A DNA stretch of 64,000 bases from Microbulbifer elongatus. GTDB taxonomy: Bacteria; Pseudomonadota; Gammaproteobacteria; Pseudomonadales; Cellvibrionaceae. Under the pieces are notes generated by a model that was not told the origin of the DNA, made no database searches, and was given only the letters and a program-made list of their open reading frames with translations. The position numbers and the translations under genes are program-made. Numbering within the stretch: position 1 is the stretch's first letter; every line of letters starts with the position of its first letter. Shown one piece after another: positions 43,651 through 52,286 of this stretch. Where the stretch lies: the NCBI RefSeq assembly GCF_021165935.1, contig NZ_CP088953.1:2651501-2715500 (forward strand), in the 5' to 3' direction.

Positions 43651-45197
43651 ATCGGAGCCTCCACAGGATCGTTCTGCTGGGTTGCCATTCTGGTCATTTC
43701 CTTTCGAACCACTTTCCCGTTGTCATTCCGGGGTAGGCTTTCGAGATACAGGACTCTTACCGGATGCATGTAAGAATCGAAGCGGTCCTGTATGAAGGCA
43801 AGCACTGTTTCTGTCGTTACCGAGTGTTGATCGGCGACCAGAAAAAGTACCGGTTGGACGGGGGCGGCGCCGTGGGCGGATGGGATAACGGCACATTCGA
43901 GAATCGAGGGGAATTCTTCAAGTAGACTATGCTCAATAAGGGCGGGGGTAACCCATCGCCCATTTACCTTGAACATGTCGTCTTCGCGGCCGCGATAGTA
44001 ATAGTAGCCGTCGGCGTCCATTACGAAATTATCGCCAGTTCTGTACCAGCCCTGGTCGAACTTCTCGGATGTTTTCTCCGGTTGGCCAAAGTAGCCCGAA
44101 CTGACGCTGCCGCCTTTTACCAGTAGCACGCCCTGCGTGCCGGTGTTGACTATTTCATCGCCGCTCTCGTCGACAAGCATACATTGGTAGCCCGGTAGCA
44201 CCTGGCCGGTGGCCCCGGGGCGAGACCTTCCAAGGCGGTTTGCGAGAAAAATGTGCCCAACTTCGGTTGCGCCGATTCCATCGCAGATTTCAATACCCTG
44301 ACTGATCCAGTACCGATACTCCGCCTCTGGAAGAGGTGCGCCTGCGGATACGGCTTTGCTGACGCTCTTTGCGATCAGACCTGCCTGGCTCTCTAGCGCG
44401 CTGTAGATGGCGGGAACCGCGAAGAGTACAGAGGGCTTGTATTGAGCGATATTGGCGATTATTCCCTTCGGCGTAGGCCATGCATCATCCAGAATCGCCG
44501 TGCAACCAGCGTATATGGGGAAGAACAGAGAGTTCCCCATACCGTAACCAAAGAACATTTTGGGCGCGGAATAGCAGATATCACCGGCATGGAGTGCGAG
44601 CAGGTTCTCTGCCACCGCCTTGCAGAACGCCATAGTGCCCGATGTGGAATGCATGACCCCTTTCGGGGTTCCGGTAGATCCCGAAGTATATTGGAGGTAG
44701 CAAACCTCATTGTTGGGAACTCTGTGAAAGTCGTTCCATTCTGGATTTCCGCACGCGAAGCCAAATTGCTCAGGGGACAGCTGTGTCCCTCCCGGCGCGG
44801 CCTCTTCAAAAATGATGATCTCGATATCAGACCAGTGAGGCAGTGTATGGGCTTTTTCAAAGGAAGTAACAATGAACGCCGGGGTCTTCTGGCTGATCAT
44901 TTCTTCGACGGTTTCATTGCGAATTTTCGGGTTGATAATTGCCGGTATACCGCCCACGGCAATGACTGCCAGAAACATCTGTGCGAGAGAGGGCGAGTCG
45001 TTAAGCATTATCAGGATGTGATCGCCCGGGTTGATTGCACTCTGCAGCTCGCTGGCAAGTGCTCTGACCGATGCCGAAAAGTGCTTTCGCCGGATCTGAT
45101 CTTCTTTGTACAGATACAGCGTATCTGCCGATTCGTGGTGCTTATTCGAAAGAAGTAATTCAGCGAGGTTCTCACGGTAGCAGGGGATGGCACTCAT
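43641..45197 (-). CDS. pqsA: PqsA-like anthranilate-CoA ligase
   Basis: 518 residues from ATG 45197 (overlaps the flavodoxin stop by ATGA); PqsA is 517. ANL-family motifs: YLQYTSGSTGTPKGVMHS (A3), WYRTGDNFVMDADG (A7), GREDDMFKVNGRWV (A8), LPRNDNGKVVR (A10 Lys). It shares long PqsA stretches as I recall them: PKMFFGYGMGNSLFFP, IEICDGIGATEVGHIFLAN, LNDSPSLAQMFLAVIAVGG. PqsA activates anthranilate to anthraniloyl-CoA for PqsD. A related aryl acid as substrate cannot be excluded. Confidence 0.92.
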   Translation of the reverse strand: MSAIPCYRENLAELLLSNKHHESADTLYLYKEDQIRRKHFSASVRALASELQSAINPGDHILIMLNDSPSLAQMFLAVIAVGGIPAIINPKIRNETVEEMISQKTPAFIVTSFEKAHTLPHWSDIEIIIFEEAAPGGTQLSPEQFGFACGNPEWNDFHRVPNNEVCYLQYTSGSTGTPKGVMHSTSGTMAFCKAVAENLLALHAGDICYSAPKMFFGYGMGNSLFFPIYAGCTAILDDAWPTPKGIIANIAQYKPSVLFAVPAIYSALESQAGLIAKSVSKAVSAGAPLPEAEYRYWISQGIEICDGIGATEVGHIFLANRLGRSRPGATGQVLPGYQCMLVDESGDEIVNTGTQGVLLVKGGSVSSGYFGQPEKTSEKFDQGWYRTGDNFVMDADGYYYYRGREDDMFKVNGRWVTPALIEHSLLEEFPSILECAVIPSAHGAAPVQPVLFLVADQHSVTTETVLAFIQDRFDSYMHPVRVLYLESLPRNDNGKVVRKEMTRMATQQNDPVEAPICA

Positions 45198-45739
45198 ACT
45201 GCGGCCACCTCCGCAGCAATGTCGCGCTTCTGGGTCAATTCTTCGAGCAGTGCCGAGCACCACTGGGTAATCCGCTGTTCGGTTTTCTCAGGCTGGCAGT
45301 CCTCATCCAGGGCCAGGCCCACGAAGTGTGATCCATCTTCGGTCAGCGCTTTGGAGGCTTCAAATTCGTAGCCCTGGTTTGGCCACCGACCGACAATATT
45401 CGCGCCTTTTTCCACACACAGGTCGTGCAAGATGCCCATGGCATCCAGATACCACTCTGGATATCCGTACTGATCGCCAAGTCCAAACAGGGCGACCGTT
45501 GTACCAGAAAGATTTGTTTCTTCGAGTTCGGACCAGAGCTCTTCCCAGTCGGACTGCAGGTGACCGTAGTCCCAGGTTGGAATGCCGAATATCACCAGGT
45601 CGCAGGTTTCGAGGTCGGAAAAACCAGCTTCGGAAATTGTGTTCAGTTCGGCAAGGTCATCCCCAAAGAATTCCTGCACCTGTCTGGCGGCAACTTCGGT
45701 ATTGCCGGATGTGGAGTCAAAATAAATTCCAATTTTCAC
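45194..45739 (-). CDS. Flavodoxin
   Basis: 181 residues from GTG 45739 (GGATGG seven bases upstream). FMN phosphate loop FDSTSGNTEVAA, aromatic loops IPTWDYGHLQSDW and LGDQYGYPEWYLD typical of long-chain flavodoxins, then a C-terminal segment. First gene of the operon, coupled to pqsA by ATGA. It is a low-potential electron carrier and the natural candidate donor for the AurF-like diiron enzyme or another oxidoreductase of the cluster. Not found in pqs operons known to me. Confidence 0.9.
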   Translation of the reverse strand: MKIGIYFDSTSGNTEVAARQVQEFFGDDLAELNTISEAGFSDLETCDLVIFGIPTWDYGHLQSDWEELWSELEETNLSGTTVALFGLGDQYGYPEWYLDAMGILHDLCVEKGANIVGRWPNQGYEFEASKALTEDGSHFVGLALDEDCQPEKTEQRITQWCSALLEELTQKRDIAAEVAAV

Positions 45740-46445
45740 AATAAAACCATCCGTTGGTAATTCGTAAGCCTGAGGCCACGGCATTGCGGGAAGCAGTGTC
45801 GCTTCCAGCGCAAGTGGTACCGGAGCCAGTTGGGCTATCTGTGTCGATTGATCTGCGGTGTACGCTAGCGAAGTTTTGTTACATAAAAATTCTTAATGTA
45901 AAAAAATATTCTCAATCAAAATTTTTTGGTGGGAAAAATTGCTGCGGTAGCAAGGCGGCGCATTTCAGCAGGAAAATTTTTTTTCGTCAACGCGCAATTT
46001 GTTTCTCAGTAGTGTGCCTCGGTGTAATTTTAATTTTTTCACCGAAGGGGTTTCGCAGTATTCATCCTGCCGTTGAATTTCGCGATGTAACCGTGTTTGT
46101 ACGATCGTATTTGTTGCGAAGGTATTATTGCGGGCAAGTGAAATATTTTTGCTTTTGCTTTGGGTTTTTCGATGTTATTTCTGTTTTTTTCCGGTTGTGC
46201 GGGATCGGGATAATCCTGGAACACCTGTACATGCTTTTTATCTGGCACATTCGTGTGAATTGGGTGGCCTTTTAATAAAGGCGCGTAATTAGTTATTTTC
46301 TTGCGGAAATTTAATGGTACAAGAGTTCATGTTGATACATATTTTCAGCGTGGAGCGATTTTCGTACGGGAACAGCGGAAGATAGCTAAGAGCGGGGGAG
46401 TAGCAGGAGGGGAGCAGTGAGCGTGAAAGCCGGCGGGGGGAAGGG
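45740..46445. other. AT-rich control region upstream of the biosynthetic operon
   Basis: About 700 bases with no convincing gene; the long plus-strand frame here (45754-46275) looks like chance. Much of it is AT-rich compared with the flanks. It holds the TTACAT palindrome (45880-45902) and a larger inverted repeat CCTCGGTG / CACCGAAGG (46017-46048, one mismatch). It separates the PqsH-like gene from the flavodoxin-pqsA operon and should contain the operon promoter, though I could not fix -35 and -10 boxes. Confidence 0.5.
45880..45902. promoter_or_regulatory. Candidate LysR-type box (TTACAT-N11-ATGTAA)
   Basis: A perfect 6-bp inverted repeat TTACAT (45880-45885) and ATGTAA (45897-45902) with an 11-base centre, giving the T-N11-A frame of LysR-type regulators. 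It lies 141 bases before the flavodoxin start. In Pseudomonas the LysR protein PqsR activates pqsA through such a box, so the position suggests a PqsR-like control. No such regulator gene is in the window. Confidence 0.45.
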
Positions 46446-47591
46446 TTATTCCTGTTTTGGCATATCTTTGAAGTACTGCTTGTAAATCGCATCGCCATTA
46501 CTGACCAGTGGAATCTGAGAGAGATATTTCAACCCGGTAATCTTTGCATAATTCAACCGCTGCCCCGGCAGGTGCGCAAATACCCCGAACATCTTTGAAT
46601 AGGATTTTATCGCGCGGACTCGTTTGTGCCTCCGCTTAATGTACGAATGTATCAATTCACGAGTGAGAGTGGGCGGGGGGTTGGATTGAACCAGTTGTAC
46701 GAGTACTGCCGCATCTTCAAAAGCGAGAGAGGCTCCCATACCCAGATTAGGTGTTACTGCGTGTGCGGCGTCGCCTATCTGTAAGAATCCGCTATCGTTT
46801 GTCCAGCGGACCGCGTTCTCCGATATCTGATCAAAGCGGACTTTTGTATCAGCGTTGATCCCGTTGCGGACAAATGCCCCGGGCTTACCAAAACGGTGCA
46901 GTATCTGCTGGATGTCTTCATTACGGTACTTTGACTCGCGTGCGAATGCACACGGTTGTGAAGTCAGAAATATATAGGAGCAGCTCTGCGACACAGGAAA
47001 GATCCCCAGTCGGAATTTTCCATTATGTATTTCGTACGCTCGTTCCTGATCGAGCACGCCATCAATCAGCCAGCGCCAGACTCCCTGTGTTGTGGCTTTG
47101 TTGTTTTCTGCAGTGGCTTCAAAACCGTGAATGCCGTCGCTAAAGAGGACGTTGCGTGCTCTGACGACCTCGCCGGAGGAAAGTGCCAGGTGCGTCTCGT
47201 TCTCGCTGTGCCGGGTAGCGGTGATCAGTTGGCGTTCTGGCAGGCAGTACTGTTTGTTGACATGACGATAAAGTAATTGATGCAGGGTGGCGCGCAACGT
47301 CGAAGCCACTGGATAGCCTTCATAGCCCATCTCTTGTGCGGCGATGTACGGGTTTCCGGGGGTCCCAAAGACCATCTCGCTGAGAGGAATGTAGCCATCC
47401 AGATGGCGGTAGTCTATGCCCAGCTGGTGCAGTGCGTGCAATCCGGATGGATGCAGGACTATTCCCATCCCCTCGGCAACAGGCAGTTGTCGCTGTTCGA
47501 TCAGGCGGTAGTCCCGACCGGCGGCCTCCAATCCACAGGCCGTAGCCAGTCCTGCCAGGCCGCCGCCAATGATCGCTATATCCGTTTTCAT
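46446..47591 (-). CDS. PqsH-like FAD-dependent monooxygenase (group A)
   Basis: 381 residues (PqsH is 382). FAD fold DIAIIGGGLAGLATACGLEA, then DG motif FSDGIHGFE and GD motif QIGDAAHAVTPNLGMGASLA, close to the PqsH segment LIGDAAHAMTPNLGQGAAMA. PqsH hydroxylates C3 of 2-heptyl-4-quinolone to make PQS; PqsL-like relatives act on the aniline. Same strand as the cluster but separated by 700 bases, so it has its own promoter or is read into the region. Its substrate is inferred from the neighbouring pqs homologues. Confidence 0.8.
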   Translation of the reverse strand: MKTDIAIIGGGLAGLATACGLEAAGRDYRLIEQRQLPVAEGMGIVLHPSGLHALHQLGIDYRHLDGYIPLSEMVFGTPGNPYIAAQEMGYEGYPVASTLRATLHQLLYRHVNKQYCLPERQLITATRHSENETHLALSSGEVVRARNVLFSDGIHGFEATAENNKATTQGVWRWLIDGVLDQERAYEIHNGKFRLGIFPVSQSCSYIFLTSQPCAFARESKYRNEDIQQILHRFGKPGAFVRNGINADTKVRFDQISENAVRWTNDSGFLQIGDAAHAVTPNLGMGASLAFEDAAVLVQLVQSNPPPTLTRELIHSYIKRRHKRVRAIKSYSKMFGVFAHLPGQRLNYAKITGLKYLSQIPLVSNGDAIYKQYFKDMPKQE

Positions 47592-47828
47592 GGTGTGAGC
47601 CTCGCTTTCCCTGGCGTTGTCAACTGGGCCGTTACTGCCGCTTCGTCCCGCGGATGAAATCGTATGGATTGTGCCAGTAGAACCCGTGGCCCTCCAGCCG
47701 TCTGTCTAATCTTCTATCTATATGGGTACGCGCGGTCTGCACGGTCAGTATAAGTCGATAGGAAATAGAGGGCACCTTATCTACAATACGCACCTTTGGT
47801 ATTCCCCTCTATTAGTCGAGCTTCCTCT

Positions 47829-49232
47829 GTGACCCAATCTGACTCCAATCACCCCCGTGACTTCCAGTCGCTTCCTCTTCAAAAGCCGCTACTGAAAAAC
47901 CTTCAGGATCTGGGCTACGAACAGCTGACCGAAATTCAGGCGATGGCGCTGCCGGCCATTGTGGCGGGCCGGGACGTGATCGGGCAGGCCAAGACCGGGT
48001 CGGGGAAGACGGTGGCGTTTGGCCTGGGATTGTTGCACAAATTGAACGTAGAGCAGTTTCGTGTGCAGTCGCTGGTGCTATGCCCCACCCGTGAGCTGGC
48101 AGATCAAGTGGCGCGGGAGCTGCGGAAGCTGGCGCGGGCCATTCACAACATCAAAATTCTGACCCTGTGCGGTGGTATGCCATTTGGGCCTCAGATCGGA
48201 TCTCTCAAGCATGGCGCGCATATCGTCGTGGGTACCCCGGGGCGTATTGAAGATCACCTGCGTAAGGGTAATCTCGATCTGAAGCATGTGGAGACCCTGG
48301 TGTTGGATGAAGCGGACCGGATGCTCGATATGGGCTTCCAGGCAGTGCTGGACCAGATACTCGCAGAATTGCCGAAGGCGCGGCAGACGCTGCTGTTTTC
48401 TGCGACCTACCCGAAAACCATCGACGCATTGGCCTCCCGCGTGCTTAGCACCCCGTTAAAAGTGGAGGTGGCAGCGTCGCACACCCAAAACACGATTGAG
48501 CAGCAGTACTATCGGGTGGAAAACAATGAGGCGCGACCGGGGGCACTGTATCAGTTGCTCGCCAGCTATGATGCTTCATCAGCACTGGTATTCTGCAACA
48601 CCAAAAAGGAGACCGAAGAAGCCGCGCAAGCGCTGAAACGTGCGGGCTTTGCGGCGCTGGCACTGCATGGTGATATGGAGCAGAAAGACCGTGATCGTAC
48701 GCTGGCACTGTTTGCCAACGGCAGTGCTTCTGTGCTCGTGGCTACGGATGTGGCAGCGCGGGGGCTGGATATCGAAGAGCTGCCAGTGGTGGTGAATTAT
48801 CACCTGTCGCGGGATCCAGAAGTGCATGTGCACCGTGTGGGTCGTACCGGGCGGGCAGGACAGAAGGGCGTGGCGCTCTCACTGGTGAGTAAGAAAGAGA
48901 TCTACAAGCTGGAGCGCCTGGAAGCACTGATTCAGCAGAAAATCGCTCTACGGGAAGTGCCGGAACCGGATTCCGGCTTTGTGCCGACGCGCCCACTGAT
49001 GTCTACATTGCAGATCGATGGTGGGAAAAAGCAGAAAGTCCGCGCGGGCGATGTAGTTGGCGCGCTCACCGGCGAGGGCGGAATTGACGGGGCGATGATC
49101 GGGAAGATCCAGCTGTTCGATTTTTCTACTTTTGTCGCGGTGCAGCGTCCCGTCGCGAAAAAGGCGCTGGGAAAATTATCCAGCGGAAAGATCAAGGGAC
49201 GAAAGTTTCGCGCGCGTATTGTGGGCGTCTGA
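47829..49232 (+). CDS. dbpA: ATP-dependent RNA helicase DbpA
   Basis: 467 residues from GTG 47829; TTG 47796 is possible but adds unlike sequence. DEAD-box motifs: GYEQLTEIQAMALP (Q), GQAKTGSGKTVAFG (I), PTREL, VLDEADRMLD (II), LLFSATYPK (III), VLVATDVAARGLD and HRVGRTGRAGQ (VI). The C-terminal 75 residues (KVRAGDVVGALTGEGGIDG) are the DbpA RNA-binding domain that recognises hairpin 92 of 23S rRNA. Acts in late 50S assembly. Confidence 0.93.
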   Translation: MTQSDSNHPRDFQSLPLQKPLLKNLQDLGYEQLTEIQAMALPAIVAGRDVIGQAKTGSGKTVAFGLGLLHKLNVEQFRVQSLVLCPTRELADQVARELRKLARAIHNIKILTLCGGMPFGPQIGSLKHGAHIVVGTPGRIEDHLRKGNLDLKHVETLVLDEADRMLDMGFQAVLDQILAELPKARQTLLFSATYPKTIDALASRVLSTPLKVEVAASHTQNTIEQQYYRVENNEARPGALYQLLASYDASSALVFCNTKKETEEAAQALKRAGFAALALHGDMEQKDRDRTLALFANGSASVLVATDVAARGLDIEELPVVVNYHLSRDPEVHVHRVGRTGRAGQKGVALSLVSKKEIYKLERLEALIQQKIALREVPEPDSGFVPTRPLMSTLQIDGGKKQKVRAGDVVGALTGEGGIDGAMIGKIQLFDFSTFVAVQRPVAKKALGKLSSGKIKGRKFRARIVGV

Positions 49233-49272
49233 TAGCCGGCAATACTAGTGGTCCATGCGGAAAATTCGGGTT

Positions 49273-49304
49273 CCCTATTGCGCCCCGTGCGGGCAGCAAT
49301 AGGG
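49273..49304. terminator. Inverted repeat between convergent genes, possible terminator
   Basis: CCCTATTGC (49273-49281) pairs with GCAATAGGG (49296-49304); 14-base GC-rich loop. It sits between the convergent dbpA and outer-membrane protein genes. No T run follows, so termination is uncertain. Confidence 0.45.
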
Positions 49305-49317
49305 AGGCGGATGCGAG

Positions 49318-49758
49318 TCAGAAGCGCAGGCGTATTCCCAGTGCGCCATCCACGTCGAAGCCCTCGTAGTAATCCACATCGCTGAACCCGTAGTGTGGCA
49401 CCGCCTGAATGTAGGCTTCCAGGCTGGGGGCAATACCAAAGCTCAAACCTACGGGCAGGCGCACTCCAGTCTGGTAGTAGTCGCCATTGCCGTCGCCGTC
49501 TCGATAAAAGCCTCCGGCATCAATGTAGGCGTGTACTGTTCCCAGGTTATTGGTGAAGTTCTGCAGGCGCATATCGACGGCGATGGCATCGCTGTTGAAG
49601 AAAATCGAGGTTCCGCGTAACTGCGCGGTCACGCCCAGCCCCAGGTCGTGGGCGACCCCAAGCCCGACGCCAGTCCTATTGGCTGCCATAGACGGCGTCG
49701 CCAGGACAGCGAGCATGAGGGGTAGGGCGATCCTGATCAGGGTTTTCGAAAACTTCAT
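49318..49758 (-). CDS. Small outer-membrane beta-barrel protein
   Basis: 146 residues; ATG 49758 with TGAGG upstream and a signal peptide (LIRIALPLMLAVLATPSMAA). The rest is short amphipathic strands: GVGLGVAHDLGLGVTAQLRG, YYQTGVRLPVGLSFGIAP, ending LGIRLRF with terminal Phe. An eight-strand OmpW- or OmpA-like barrel of unknown role. The upstream extension of the frame is not coding. Confidence 0.7.
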   Translation of the reverse strand: MKFSKTLIRIALPLMLAVLATPSMAANRTGVGLGVAHDLGLGVTAQLRGTSIFFNSDAIAVDMRLQNFTNNLGTVHAYIDAGGFYRDGDGNGDYYQTGVRLPVGLSFGIAPSLEAYIQAVPHYGFSDVDYYEGFDVDGALGIRLRF

Positions 49759-49944
49759 GAGTACCTCATTGGTGGGGTAGATGAGGGGCGCGAGTATAGA
49801 TTGGCCGCCCGGCGGTGCTTTGCGGTACTTCACAGTTGCGTGAAGGCCGGCTACTTGCTGCATTCTGGCAAGACGCAGCGGGTCAAAATCGGGATAATGC
49901 CGCGGTTTGCTCACTCCTATTCAGTTATCAATCCGGTAGTTTCC

Positions 49945-52143
49945 ATGGAAATCAGCGTCAACTTCCTCGAAAACCTGCGTCTTGAAGCCAAGTTCGACGA
50001 CTTTACCGTCATTACGGACCAGCCCATCCGCTACAAGGGCGATGGTTCGGCTCCCAGCCCGTTTGACTACTTTCTGGCTTCCTCTGCGCTCTGTGCGGCT
50101 TATTTTGTGCGGGTTTACTGTCTGGCGAGAGATATCCCTACGGAGAATATCCGCCTGTCGCAGAACAATATCGTGGACCCGGAAAATCGCTATAACCAGA
50201 TCTTCAAGATCCAGGTGGAGCTGCCGGAGGATATTTCCGAGAAAGACCGGCAGGGCATTCTGCGCTCCATTGACCGCTGTACCGTAAAGAAGGTGATCCA
50301 GACCGGACCGGATTTCCAGATCGAGACGGTGGAAAACCTGGCGGAAGATGCGCAGGCGCTGCTGATGGTGGAGCCGGATGCGGAGCACCAGACCTTTATC
50401 GAAGGTAAGGATCTGCCACTGGAGCAGACCATTGCCAATATGACCAAGATCCTTGCCGATCTCGGTATGAAGATCGAGATCGCCTCCTGGCGCAACATCG
50501 TACCGCACGTGTGGTCCCTGCATATCCGTGATGCGACCTCCCCCATGTGCTTTACCAACGGGAAGGGGGCAACAAAAGAAAGTGCCCTATGCTCTGCGCT
50601 GGGCGAATTTATCGAGCGACTGAGCTGCAACTTCTTCTACAACGACCAGTTTTTCGGCGAGGAGATCGCCAACGCCGGGTTTGTGCACTACCCGAATGAA
50701 AAATGGTTTCCCTTAGAGGACGATGATGCGCTGCCGGAGGGAATACTCGATGACTACACCCGCGCAATTTATGACCCGGAAGAGGAGTTGGGTGGCTCCA
50801 ACCTGATTGATACCAATTCCGGTCGCGCTGATCGCGGTATCTGCTCTCTACCGTTTGTACGCCAGTCTGATGGGGAAACCGTCTATTTCCCCTCCAACCT
50901 GATCGAGAACCTGTTTCTCAGCAATGGGATGAGTGCCGGCAATACCCTGGCGGAAGCCCAGGTCCAGTGCCTGTCGGAAATCTTCGAGCGGGCGGTGAAA
51001 AAACAGATTCTCGAGCAGGAAATTGCTCTGCCGGACGTGCCGAAAGCGATACTGCAGAAGTATCCGGATATTCTCGAGGGTATCGAAGAGCTGGAAAAGC
51101 AGGGCTTTCCGATTCTGGTGAAAGATGCGTCGCTTGGGGGGCAATTTCCGGTGATGTGCGTGACCCTGATGAACCCGCGCACCGGCGGTGTGTTCGCATC
51201 CTTCGGCGCGCATCCCAGCCTGCATGTGGCGTTGGAGCGCAGCCTGACCGAACTGATGCAAGGGCGCAGTTTTGAGGGGTTGAACGATGTACCTCCGCCC
51301 ACCTTCAATAGCCTCGAATTGACCGAGCCGCATAATTTTGTCGAGCACTTTATCGATTCTACCGGGGTGGTTTCCTGGCGATTCTTTAGTGCCAAATCCG
51401 ACTATGAATTTGTCGAATGGGACTTCTCCGGCAACCACGCTGATACCAATCAGACCGAGGCGGAGCGCCTGTTCGCGATTCTGGAAGAGATGGGCAAAGA
51501 GGTCTACCTCGCCACTTATGATGACCTGGGCGCTTCGGCCTGCCGTATTCTGGTGCCGGGCTATTCGGAAGTGTACCCGGTGGAGGACTTGATCTGGGAC
51601 AACACCAACAAGGCGCTGGATTACCGCGAACATATTCTCAATCTGCACCGTCTGGATGACGAAGCCCTGGCGGATCTGGTGGAGCGGCTGGAAGAAAGCC
51701 AGATCGATAATTATGAAACCATCATCACCCTGATTGGTGTGGAGTTTGATGAGAACACGGTATGGGGTCAGCTTACGGTGTTGGAACTGAAGATACTGAT
51801 CTACCTCGCGCTGGGGCGCCATGAAGAAGCGTTAGAGCTAGTGGAGGCCTTCCTGCAGTACAACGACAATACCGTGGAGCGTGGGCTGTTCTATCGCGCG
51901 GTGCAGGCGGTGCTGGAGATTGAGCTGGACGAGGATCTGGCGCTGCAAGATTACCGCTATAACCTGGAGCGGATGTTTGGGACGGCGACCATGGATGCGG
52001 TGGTGGGGTCGGTGGATGGCAGTGTGCGTTTCCACGGTCTCACGCCGACGAACATGCAGCTGGAGGGCCTGGATAAGCATCTGCGTTTGATTGAGAGTTA
52101 TAAAAAGCTGCACACGGCCCGGGCGGCCAGTGCTAAAGCCTGA
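49945..52143 (+). CDS. ycaO: OsmC-YcaO fusion protein
   Basis: 732 residues from ATG 49945; upstream codons in frame are not protein-like. Residues 1-150 are an OsmC-like domain (RYKGDGSAPSPFDYFLASSALCAAYF with the reactive-type Cys). From about 165 on is YcaO: FTNGKGATKESALCSALGEFIERLS, GMSAGNTLAEAQVQCLSEIFER (ATP and Mg site residues), ending with a helical TPR-like tail. E. coli YcaO is linked to beta-methylthiolation of ribosomal protein S12 with RimO. The OsmC fusion occurs in many gammaproteobacteria. Confidence 0.9.
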   Translation: MEISVNFLENLRLEAKFDDFTVITDQPIRYKGDGSAPSPFDYFLASSALCAAYFVRVYCLARDIPTENIRLSQNNIVDPENRYNQIFKIQVELPEDISEKDRQGILRSIDRCTVKKVIQTGPDFQIETVENLAEDAQALLMVEPDAEHQTFIEGKDLPLEQTIANMTKILADLGMKIEIASWRNIVPHVWSLHIRDATSPMCFTNGKGATKESALCSALGEFIERLSCNFFYNDQFFGEEIANAGFVHYPNEKWFPLEDDDALPEGILDDYTRAIYDPEEELGGSNLIDTNSGRADRGICSLPFVRQSDGETVYFPSNLIENLFLSNGMSAGNTLAEAQVQCLSEIFERAVKKQILEQEIALPDVPKAILQKYPDILEGIEELEKQGFPILVKDASLGGQFPVMCVTLMNPRTGGVFASFGAHPSLHVALERSLTELMQGRSFEGLNDVPPPTFNSLELTEPHNFVEHFIDSTGVVSWRFFSAKSDYEFVEWDFSGNHADTNQTEAERLFAILEEMGKEVYLATYDDLGASACRILVPGYSEVYPVEDLIWDNTNKALDYREHILNLHRLDDEALADLVERLEESQIDNYETIITLIGVEFDENTVWGQLTVLELKILIYLALGRHEEALELVEAFLQYNDNTVERGLFYRAVQAVLEIELDEDLALQDYRYNLERMFGTATMDAVVGSVDGSVRFHGLTPTNMQLEGLDKHLRLIESYKKLHTARAASAKA

Positions 52144-52164
52144 CCAGACGGGTTACCGCGCGGT

Positions 52165-52245
52165 GGGCCTGGATTCCGGCATGCACCGGAATGACGGGTG
52201 CGCAATTTTGGCGTTCCGTCACCCCCGCGAAGGCGGGGGGCCAGG
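52165..52245. repeat. Intergenic GGATTCCGG / CCGGAATGACGG-type repeat
   Basis: Contains GGATTCCGGCATGCACCGGA, ATGACGGGTGCG, GTTCCGTCACCCCCGCGAAG and GCGGGGGG, the wording of a common small palindromic intergenic repeat in proteobacterial genomes (a mini-element with a GTCATTCCCGCGAAAGCGGG-like arm). It lies between the convergent ycaO and M16 genes. No coding capacity. Confidence 0.6.
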
Positions 52246-52286
52246 TACATCGTAGGTATGAGTCAGGAGGTTGTGAATTTATTGGG

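Noticed and set aside
45754..46275. 173-residue plus-strand ORF in the cluster control region
   Set aside because: Aromatic- and Cys-rich product of AT-rich DNA, overlaps the flavodoxin start, no ribosome site; looks like chance.
28161..47591. Calling the cluster an aryl polyene pathway
   Set aside because: The MMPL/LolA/KS/DH content suggested it at first, but the ligase and KAS III genes match PqsA-D and the MBL gene matches PqsE, and no ammonia lyase or acyl/glycosyltransferases of aryl polyene clusters are present.
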